Part shown: positions 35,717 through 41,977 of the stretch, in pieces | Numbering within the stretch: the first letter of the stretch is position 1 | Layout: each line of letters begins with the position of its first letter | Assembly (NCBI GenBank): GCA_035651455.1 | Contig: DASRFR010000058.1 | Span: 620,001 to 684,000 of the forward strand | Length of the DNA: 64,000 nucleotides | DNA from: DASRFR01 sp035651455 | GTDB taxonomy: Bacteria; Acidobacteriota; Terriglobia; Terriglobales; Acidobacteriaceae | Direction: 5' to 3' | Notes under the pieces: generated by a model | What the model was told of the DNA's origin: nothing | Seen by the model: only the letters and a program-made list of their open reading frames with translations | The model's database searches: none | Position numbers and translations under genes: made by a program

Positions 35717-36159
35717 TCTAAGTTCTCCGTCAACTCCCCGGTTGTGCGAGGTGGCGTTTCTTCCGCAAGCACTACGCCCAACGTGATAACACTGATCCCC
35801 AGCCAGCGTTCCCATGAAATGTGATCTCCCAACAGAAAGTGTCCGGCCAGGGCGATGAGTACATTGGAACTGGCGGTCACGGGCAAGACGAAGCTGAGGT
35901 CGGCGAGACTAAGCAGAGCCAGTTCGCTGGCCATCCAGATTGCCAGAACGCAAATCCCGACGATCACCCACACGTTTGCCAGAGCATGCAGATAGTCGAG
36001 CATGGATACAGAAGAAATCCTGCCCACTTGATGCATGCCTTCACTTAAGGAAATATTGCCGACCACATTGCTGAGTACGACGATCAGTGTCAGCAATTGC
36101 GTTCTGAAAGTAAATTTGGGTGCCTTCTGTCGACTAGGCACCAATAAAGACCCGCTCAA
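35713..36159 (-). CDS. Half-size DMT (EamA-like) membrane protein, copy A
   Basis: The 148 residues carry four membrane helices and a charged N-terminal lead. Helix 1 is LLTLIVVLSNVVGNISLSEGM. The later part LADLSFVLPVTASSNVLIALAGHFLLGDHISWERWLGISVITLGVVL matches the second half of DMT halves. It lies between the other half-size gene and a single-span protein, and its ends overlap both by four bases (ATGA), so the three are translationally coupled. It probably pairs with copy B to form a functional transporter. Substrate not readable. Confidence 0.82.
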   Translation of the reverse strand: MSGSLLVPSRQKAPKFTFRTQLLTLIVVLSNVVGNISLSEGMHQVGRISSVSMLDYLHALANVWVIVGICVLAIWMASELALLSLADLSFVLPVTASSNVLIALAGHFLLGDHISWERWLGISVITLGVVLAEETPPRTTGELTENLE

Positions 36160-36734
36160 GGTGTGGTGCCCGTGACTGTTGTGATCTTCAGCCCTGGAAC
36201 TTCCTTATTCCAACCCGCTGGATAGTGCTCAAAGTAGATTCGAAACATCCTGGATTGATTCGGCTTGATGGGCGCCTTGGTCAAATCCTGCGGAGTCGGA
36301 TCGTTGGGATTCGCCAATCCCTCCACCGGGCGAGTCTGCGTATCTAGAACCTGGCCGTTGTTTCCCAGAAATGTGGCTTGCAGCTGAACTCCAGTGATAT
36401 CGGTGCTGCCATTATTATGGATGTTCCCCGTCAGGTACAAGGAATTGCCCACTGGAGCGTGCTCCACTGCCAGATTCGTAAGCTGAATCTGGTTGCCCGT
36501 AGGCTGTTGCGGTACCTGGGCAGCGCTGGGCGGCGGCAGTCGATGCGGGGTCCGCGGCAGCCAGTAGATCAGTGCAGCCAGAATCGCTGCCGCGGCCACA
36601 ATCGCGAGCACGGGCCACGGAAATTCCCGCCGCGGCGAACCCGGAGAATCAGTACGGATGTCGCGTACATTGTCGCGACCTTGAAAACGTTGTGAAGGCC
36701 TCCTCGGATCTGGGTATTGGGGATTGGTCGCCAT
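36156..36734 (-). CDS. Single-span membrane protein with extracytoplasmic beta domain
   Basis: The 192 residues open with a Pro/Arg/Ser-rich cytoplasmic tail of about 38. One membrane segment follows (WPVLAIVAAAAILAALIYWL), then a Pro-rich linker and an extracytoplasmic beta-sandwich-like domain (LTNLAVEHAPVGNSLYLTGNIHNNGSTDITGVQLQATF) that resembles FxLYD/DUF3426-type domains. It ends in FEHYPAGWNKEVPGLKITTVTG. Its stop overlaps the first DMT half. It may present a ligand or assembly function to that transporter. Family tentative. Confidence 0.72.
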   Translation of the reverse strand: MATNPQYPDPRRPSQRFQGRDNVRDIRTDSPGSPRREFPWPVLAIVAAAAILAALIYWLPRTPHRLPPPSAAQVPQQPTGNQIQLTNLAVEHAPVGNSLYLTGNIHNNGSTDITGVQLQATFLGNNGQVLDTQTRPVEGLANPNDPTPQDLTKAPIKPNQSRMFRIYFEHYPAGWNKEVPGLKITTVTGTTP

Positions 36735-37004
36735 GTTGATGTCCCTTTCCTTCGCCGCTGGTCACCATTGAAGCTAATGAGCGGCCGCTACAAAGAATTC
36801 ATACTCCTGCATACACATACACGGTGTTTTGAAGATTCCATGTTCGGAGGGGTTTTCCGCAATTGAAAAAGAACGGCGATCGTGGATGCTGGACAAGGAA
36901 GCGAAAGTATGAAAACGAGTCTTTGAATCCATAGCTTGCGTACTCTGTTTCTTATCGTCCTTACTCTGCATCCAAAACAGTACGCCTGGCAGAGGGAGGT
37001 TTCT

Positions 37005-38156
37005 GTGCGCTCGCAGATCAAACTCGGCCGTATCGGCGGCATCGAAATCGGCCTGCACTACAGCTGGTTTCTGATCGCTGTGCTCATTGCGCTCTCCCTT
37101 TCCGATCACTTTCACAGCGTCAGTCCCGGATGGAACCAGGTGCTGGTCTGGACTGCGGCCATTATCACGGCTGTGCTGTTTTTCGTAGCCCTCCTGTTGC
37201 ATGAGCTGGCACACTCGCTCGTAGCCAAATCGCGAGGTCTGCGCGTACGCGCCATAACCCTGTTCGCGCTCGGTGGTGTTTCGCAAATTGAATCCGAGGC
37301 CTCGGATGCCAAGTCCGAATTTTGGATCGCCATCGTGGGGCCGCTCACCAGCGTGATCATCGGGATCGCGTGCATGCTGCTCGTCCGCGCTGCCGGATGG
37401 CACGCCGGCACCGAGCCCTCCACTCCCTGGAGCGCCGTCCTGCTCTGGCTCGGATACATCAATGTCGCGCTTGCCGGCTTCAACATGGTTCCCGGCTATC
37501 CGCTGGATGGCGGTCGGGTACTACGCGCAATCATCTGGTGGGTTACGGGAAATGCTGAACGTTCCACACGCGCCGCGGCCAGGGTCGGACAGGTGGTCGC
37601 GTTGCTGTTCATCCTTCTTGGTCTGTTCCGTTTCTTTGTGGGCGCGAATTTTGGCGGCCTATGGCTCGCCTTTATCGGCTGGTTCCTGCTGGATGCCGCC
37701 CGCAGCAGTCAGATCCAGGTTGGACTGCTCTCTAGTCTTCGCGATCGCCGTGTCGCCGATATCATGCAACGCGATTGCACCCGCGTGCAGGGCTACCTGA
37801 GTATCCGCGATTTTGTGGACCAATATGTTGTGCACAGCGGCAGCCGCTGCTTTCTGGTCATGCAAGGCGACCAGGTAGTCGGCGTCGTCACTCCCAATGA
37901 GACTAGAACGGTGAACCGTGAGGACTGGGAGCAGACCAGCCTGCAAAGCATCATGCGGCCTCTTCAGGATTTTCCCGCGGTTACACCGGATATGCCGGCC
38001 GTCAAAGCCCTGGAGATGCTGAGCCGCGAAAACATCAGCCAGTTGCTGGTGGTGTCCGAGGGAAAAGTGCAAGGCATTTTTTCTCGTGGACAGGTACTTC
38101 GTTTCTTGCAGATTCACGCAGGAATCGGAGGGGAGCCGCGGGATTTGGCTGCCTAG
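37005..38156 (+). CDS. Site-2 protease (M50) with C-terminal CBS pair
   Basis: This is an integral-membrane zinc protease of about 383 residues. The zinc motif HELAH starts at H66. The distant third ligand is in NMVPGYPLDGGRVLRA, near residue 160. About six membrane helices are followed by a cytoplasmic tail with two CBS motifs (VADIMQRDCTRVQGYLSIRDFV, and later SIMRPLQDFPAVTPDMPAVKALEML) that bind adenosyl compounds. Such SpoIVFB-type enzymes cut membrane proteins under nucleotide control. GTG 37005 with a GAGGGAGG site 10 bases before it is preferred over the upstream in-frame 36936. It stands alone. Substrate unknown. Confidence 0.9.
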   Translation: MRSQIKLGRIGGIEIGLHYSWFLIAVLIALSLSDHFHSVSPGWNQVLVWTAAIITAVLFFVALLLHELAHSLVAKSRGLRVRAITLFALGGVSQIESEASDAKSEFWIAIVGPLTSVIIGIACMLLVRAAGWHAGTEPSTPWSAVLLWLGYINVALAGFNMVPGYPLDGGRVLRAIIWWVTGNAERSTRAAARVGQVVALLFILLGLFRFFVGANFGGLWLAFIGWFLLDAARSSQIQVGLLSSLRDRRVADIMQRDCTRVQGYLSIRDFVDQYVVHSGSRCFLVMQGDQVVGVVTPNETRTVNREDWEQTSLQSIMRPLQDFPAVTPDMPAVKALEMLSRENISQLLVVSEGKVQGIFSRGQVLRFLQIHAGIGGEPRDLAA

Positions 38157-38279
38157 GCGCCCCTTAACACCAGAAACTCTCATCGCAGGCCAACCCATAA
38201 GAAAGCCCGCGAATCTACTTCTGGTCTGCAGCAGCGGCGGTTCCGCTGCGTAAGGCTCTGCCGCTCAGGAGATCTCGCA

Positions 38280-38627
38280 ATGAAGCTTTCTTGCCTGTCG
38301 TTATCGCTCGTCTTTTTGGTCGCGCCCTTGCTTCTTGCTCAGGAGCAGCAACCGCCCAACCCGACTACCGCGCCCGCGGTCACGCACAAGATGTCTTCCA
38401 AGGAAAAGCGGAACACTGCGACGGCGCATGGCGCAACTGTCGATCTGAATACAGCCAGCAAAGAAGATATCGCGGCCCTGCCGGGGGTTGGCCCCGATTA
38501 CGCGCAGAAGATCATCGACGGGCGTCCTTACAGTTCAAAGCAGGACCTGATGAAGAAGAAGATCCTTCCGCAGTGGACCTACGACAATATTGAAAACAAC
38601 ATCACTGCCAGCGCTCCCGGCAGATAG
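38280..38627 (+). CDS. Exported ComEA-like helix-hairpin-helix protein
   Basis: The 115 residues start with a signal peptide (SLSLVFLVAPLLLAQ). A Pro-rich and then Lys-rich linker leads to a helix-hairpin-helix domain with VDLNTASKEDIAALPGVGPDYAQKII and PYSSKQDLMKKKILPQWTYDNI. This is the DNA-binding HhH of ComEA-type competence proteins, which hold incoming DNA in the periplasm. No other com gene is next to it. A wider family of small exported HhH proteins exists, and DNA uptake is not proven. Start confirmed by the signal peptide. Confidence 0.85.
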   Translation: MKLSCLSLSLVFLVAPLLLAQEQQPPNPTTAPAVTHKMSSKEKRNTATAHGATVDLNTASKEDIAALPGVGPDYAQKIIDGRPYSSKQDLMKKKILPQWTYDNIENNITASAPGR

Positions 38628-38690
38628 GCAGCTACAAAGCGGCGGGGTCTACGTCGCCGACGCGGCTGTCTTCTCCTGTGAACAACTGTG

Positions 38691-39047
38691 TTATAGGTCC
38701 CATGAGTACGGCGCAGGCCGGCGCCTCTCTTTTCTAGACTTCCGCATTTCCGCCTGCTGATGAGTCAAGAGTTTCAACGGAGAGCGTGCTTTGCCCGTGC
38801 ATGGCAGGACAAATCCGGCTTCGCGGTCTTCCGGAAAATACACCAGTGAGTCGGATTGATCCACTTCCCCGTCGCCTATCAGTTTGGCGGCACAGGTCAG
38901 GCAGTAGCCCTGGTGGCACATGGCGGGAAGAACAATGCCCTCGGCGAACGCGGCGTCCCAGATGTGCTCTTCCCTGCTCACCTGGATCACTCGTTCTCCC
39001 TCCGGCATGATCAACTCGACCGGGAATGCCTGGGGTTCTTGGGACAT
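38691..39047 (-). CDS. [2Fe-2S] plant-type ferredoxin
   Basis: The 118 residues have the CX4CX2C motif (C in AMCHQGYCLTCAA) and a further Cys in FVLPCTGKARS, the four ligands of a plant-type [2Fe-2S] cluster. The fold also needs FPVELIMPEGERVIQVSREEHIWDAAFAEGI at the start and YFPEDREAG before the last Cys, and both are present. It follows the ferritin-like gene by about 60 bases on the same strand, so the two are probably co-transcribed under OxyR. A ferredoxin next to a ferritin recalls Bfd, which reduces iron out of bacterioferritin, although Bfd is a different fold. An unfolded C-terminal Arg/Lys-rich tail is present. Confidence 0.92.
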   Translation of the reverse strand: MSQEPQAFPVELIMPEGERVIQVSREEHIWDAAFAEGIVLPAMCHQGYCLTCAAKLIGDGEVDQSDSLVYFPEDREAGFVLPCTGKARSPLKLLTHQQAEMRKSRKERRRPAPYSWDL

Positions 39048-39108
39048 AAAGGCCACGCTAGTCCTGCCTGGCGTGAAAGCCAAGCAGGACGACTCGTGAA
39101 CTAGTTTC

Positions 39109-39729
39109 CTACGGATTGTAGAACCCGGCGTTCTTGCTGTAGGGTGCGTGTCCAGGCTCGCCCCGACGGAAGTGTCCGGACGGAATGCTCTTGCCGTCGC
39201 GTTCGTGCGCCAGCAGTTCGATGAACCACGCCTCGTGCTCGATTTCCTCGTTGAGGATGCGCGACGCCATGTCATAGGTACGCGGGTCCTTGCCGAAAGT
39301 CATGTCGCAGATTTCAATCCAGCTGCGGATGGCGCAACGTTCCGATTCTAGAAGCAAGGTGAGGATGTTGACCGCTGTCGGTGGGTCGGGCAACTTGGCG
39401 GCACGGCATCCCGCCTGATCGTGAAAAGCGGGCAGATCGTTCGGCAATTCACCGCCCAGTTCGTAAATTCGGGGCACGATCAGCTCCCAGTGAGCCCGAT
39501 CTTCAAGCCGTGCATCCTCGCAGATCTCTTTGTAATCTTCGTGTCCCGCCAGGTGCATGCGGAGAATCGTGTAGTAGTAATAGGTGCTGGCAAATTCCGC
39601 GGCTGCATTGGCGATGAGCATCTTGATCAGCTTCTCGACATCGACGCCTCGAGCGCGAATCACTTCCACTCCCACCCGCTGGGTCACATCGCCAGCCTTC
39701 ACAACCGGGACATTTATCTTGTCAGGCAT
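39109..39729 (-). CDS. DpsL-type ferritin-like protein
   Basis: The 206 residues form a four-helix ferritin-like bundle. Iron ligands are in LIANAAAEFASTYYYYTILRMHLAGH and EDARLEDRAHW, and in the second half ESERCAIRSWIEICD and LNEEIEHEAWFIELL. The two Cys next to the diiron site (in ESERC and EIC) are the marker of archaeal Dps-like thioferritins (DpsL), which assemble as 12-mers and protect against peroxide. Long N- and C-terminal segments flank the bundle. The start at 39729 follows AGGAGG. It is divergent from oxyR with a fine OxyR site between, so it is surely an OxyR target. Confidence 0.9.
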   Translation of the reverse strand: MPDKINVPVVKAGDVTQRVGVEVIRARGVDVEKLIKMLIANAAAEFASTYYYYTILRMHLAGHEDYKEICEDARLEDRAHWELIVPRIYELGGELPNDLPAFHDQAGCRAAKLPDPPTAVNILTLLLESERCAIRSWIEICDMTFGKDPRTYDMASRILNEEIEHEAWFIELLAHERDGKSIPSGHFRRGEPGHAPYSKNAGFYNP

Positions 39730-39781
39730 GAAACCTCCTCTTTGGACTCTCAATATAGCGTCCACGATCGGTATAGGTCTA

Positions 39782-39818
39782 AGATATAGTTTCTATCGCA
39801 AGCATAGGATTTTCCTCT
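39782..39818 (-). promoter_or_regulatory. OxyR operator between dpsL and oxyR
   Basis: The site reads AGAT-N7-CTAT-N7-ATAG-N7-CTCT (39782-39785, 39793-39796, 39804-39807, 39815-39818). The OxyR consensus is ATAG-N7-CTAT-N7-ATAG-N7-CTAT. Thirteen of 16 bases match, the two inner boxes perfectly, and all three spacers are exactly 7. It lies 53 bases above the dpsL start and 57 above the oxyR start, which suits activation of one and autoregulation of the other. Confidence 0.82.
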
Positions 39819-39874
39819 GAGAACGTTCGCACGGCTTGGTTCACCGCAGCGTGCTGGGGGACAGCAATTCTGAT

Positions 39875-40786
39875 ATGCAGATTCATCAACTTCGATATTT
39901 CTATGCCGTAGCCCGGACCGGCAGTTTCACGAAAGCCGCACGGCAGGAGCATTTAGCGCAACCGTCGTTGTCGCTGCAGATAAGGAAACTGGAAGACGAG
40001 CTGGGGACAAGGCTGTTTGACCGCTTAGGGCGGACCGTCCGCCTTACCAGGCTGGGCGAAATCTTTCTCCCCCGAGCTGAGGCGATTCTGCAGCAGGTCG
40101 ATGCCGCCAAGATCGAAGTGCAGGAGATGGCCGGCGCTGAGCAAGGCAAGCTGGTCATCGGGGCAATCCCCACTATCGCGCCCTACTTCTTGCCGGCCCG
40201 CTTGGCGAGCTTCGCGCGCAAATTCCCGCGAGCACGGGTCAGCGTGGTCGAAGACGTCACCCATGAACTCCTGAGCCGAATCCAGGACGGTGCCATCGAT
40301 CTCGCGCTCCTCGCTCTTCCCGTGCCGTCAAGCCACTGCCTTAGCAGGCAATTATTTCGCGAACGTCTTTGTGCGGTGGTGCCTCGCGGACACCGCCTTG
40401 CGGCATCGTCGCGGATTCATCTGAAGCAGATTGAAAACGATCCTTTTCTTCTGCTGAAAGAGGGTCACTGCTTTCGGGAAAATACCCTCGCCGCTTGCGG
40501 ACGCGCCCGCATGCAGCCAAACGTAGTTTTCGAAAGCGGGCAGTTCACCACTATTCTTGCCATGGTGTCTGCCGGCGCAGGCGTCTCGGTCGTTCCTGAG
40601 ATGGCCGTGGAGCCTCGTGACGGCTGCCGTTTCCTCCCCCTTGCGGATGAGAGCGCGTATCGTCGCATCGGATTGGTGCAGTTAAAACAGCACTTCCGCA
40701 GCCGCGTCCACCGCGCTTTCCTGAGTCATCTGCAGGAAACTCAGGAAGACAATACTTCCTGGCGTTTCGCGTCGATCGCGGTTTGA
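39875..40786 (+). CDS. oxyR: OxyR-type peroxide-sensing LysR regulator
   Basis: The 303 residues form a LysR regulator. The winged helix is MQIHQLRYFYAVARTGSFTKAARQEHLAQPSLSLQIRKLE. The effector domain has the redox Cys pair C199 (in KEGHCFRE) and C208 (in LAACGRA), exactly the numbering and eight-residue spacing of E. coli OxyR. Peroxide should oxidise this pair to a disulfide and activate the protein. The start at 39875 puts both Cys at those positions. It diverges from dpsL with an OxyR site between and runs tail-to-tail with pqqA. The assignment is firm. Confidence 0.93.
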   Translation: MQIHQLRYFYAVARTGSFTKAARQEHLAQPSLSLQIRKLEDELGTRLFDRLGRTVRLTRLGEIFLPRAEAILQQVDAAKIEVQEMAGAEQGKLVIGAIPTIAPYFLPARLASFARKFPRARVSVVEDVTHELLSRIQDGAIDLALLALPVPSSHCLSRQLFRERLCAVVPRGHRLAASSRIHLKQIENDPFLLLKEGHCFRENTLAACGRARMQPNVVFESGQFTTILAMVSAGAGVSVVPEMAVEPRDGCRFLPLADESAYRRIGLVQLKQHFRSRVHRAFLSHLQETQEDNTSWRFASIAV

Positions 40787-40793
40787 CACCTGG

Positions 40794-40871
40794 CTACAGT
40801 TCGGCGTTGGCGTACGAGTTGATTTCGCAGTTCACGCAGATCTCGTGAAATTCCGGTGTGCTCCACTGCAT
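40794..40871 (-). CDS. pqqA: PQQ precursor peptide PqqA (orphan)
   Basis: This 25-residue peptide (MQWSTPEFHEICVNCEINSY, then ANAEL) has the PqqA layout: Trp-x-x-Pro near the start and the ExxxY motif (E16 and Y20) whose Glu and Tyr are cross-linked by PqqE to make pyrroloquinoline quinone. GAAGGAG stands 7-8 bases before the ATG, as expected for a real gene. It is tail-to-tail with oxyR, with 7 bases between the stops. No pqqB, C, D or E is in the window, so it is an orphan copy that would need biosynthetic genes elsewhere. The Cys pair in ICVNC is also seen in acidobacterial relatives. Confidence 0.82.
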   Translation of the reverse strand: MQWSTPEFHEICVNCEINSYANAEL

Positions 40872-41197
40872 GGCTTTATTCTCCTTCTGAATTGAATTTA
40901 CTTCCCTGCTTCGATACCTCCAGCTCACCGACGCCGGTCATGACTTCGCCTTCGCTCCTCCTTGCCTATAACCAACCCCAATTGTTGGATGAAGATCGCG
41001 CATTTCGCGGCTACTGTGCTGGATTGTTAACGATGGGATGCAGCGGTCGAAAAGGAAACCGAGTGCTCGAGCAGTTGAAGGCTTGTTATGAGAGAGCGGC
41101 CGAGAGACGGCCTTGATCCTGAAGGGATAACATGCGCGGCGACGGCAGGCGACGGCACGCTGCCATCGCTATGCAATATCAACAATGAGATTGCCGA
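40872..41197. other. Gap upstream of pqqA
   Basis: About 325 bases without a supported gene. An 86-codon plus-strand frame here overlaps pqqA and has no ribosome binding site. The region should hold the leftward pqqA promoter. Confidence 0.5.
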
Positions 41198-41827
41198 CTA
41201 GATCTTGACGGCTAAATCCTGCACAAGCTTGAAACTCAGCGCAGACTCGGCCGGCAGAACAATTTCCTTATTTCCCGTGTAAGCGGCTCCCGCAGTTCCC
41301 GCACCTGCCCCCAGGGCAGCTCCGATCAATGCGCCTTTGCCTCCACCCGCGAGGCCTCCAATCAAGGCTCCTGCGCCCGCGCCTCCCCCAACCATTACAG
41401 CCGTGCGCTTGCCTTTGCCCTGGACGCTCCGAGTCACGGACCCGGTCTGCAAATCATAATCGGTGCCATTGATGTTCACGGAATCCAGCACTACCCGCAG
41501 CCGTCCAGCGCCTTTAAATCGACCCTCAGGCACGGCATCCATCACGTGCCCGGTGACTGCCGAACCCTCCGGGATAATGACTTTGCCATCGTTTTCTACA
41601 GCTTCGGCAACGCTGGCGTGAAAGCTTTGCCCGTTGTGGCTGATCTTGGACCCCAGACTTTCGCCCAATCGCACCGTGATCACCGTTCCCGCAGGTAAAA
41701 TCGCCTGCTTACTGCCAAAAAAGCTGGGTACGGAGCCGTTCGCGTCCGCTTCCTGGCTCGGTGCCTTGGAACATCCCGCCAATGCCAGCAAGAACACGCT
41801 TGCCACCACAAGAGCGCGAGCACGCAT
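41198..41827 (-). CDS. Lipoprotein with VirB10-like and glycine-zipper segments
   Basis: A lipobox (LALAGC) puts the acylated Cys near residue 19. The next 110 residues show a beta-barrel-like pattern: AILPAGTVITVRLGESLGSKI, FHASVAEAVENDGKVIIPEGSAVTGHVMDA, LRVVLDSVNINGTDYDL. This order of strands and the IPxGSxxxG turn resemble TrbI/VirB10 barrel domains. A glycine-zipper segment follows (VMVGGGAGAGALIGGLAGGGKGALIGAALGAGAGT), which can pack into membranes, and it ends in VLPAESALSFKLVQDLAVKI. The protein is anchored to a membrane by its lipid. A related exported protein is at 56514. Function unknown. Confidence 0.75.
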   Translation of the reverse strand: MRARALVVASVFLLALAGCSKAPSQEADANGSVPSFFGSKQAILPAGTVITVRLGESLGSKISHNGQSFHASVAEAVENDGKVIIPEGSAVTGHVMDAVPEGRFKGAGRLRVVLDSVNINGTDYDLQTGSVTRSVQGKGKRTAVMVGGGAGAGALIGGLAGGGKGALIGAALGAGAGTAGAAYTGNKEIVLPAESALSFKLVQDLAVKI

Positions 41828-41977
41828 AATAACCCCCATTGGTGAGGCCTATCTTAGGCTCGCATTCAGGTAAGCAGAAGGTGCGGAAAGTCCACCGCAC
41901 ACCTGGTCGCAGGGTACTGTTCGAAAGTAATCAAAATTGAGACTTCCAGGCTGAAAATGCTGGCGGACGGTCTGGCC

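Noticed and set aside
40856..41116. Plus-strand open frame of 86 codons
   Set aside because: It overlaps the start of pqqA, lacks a ribosome binding site and does not look like a protein.
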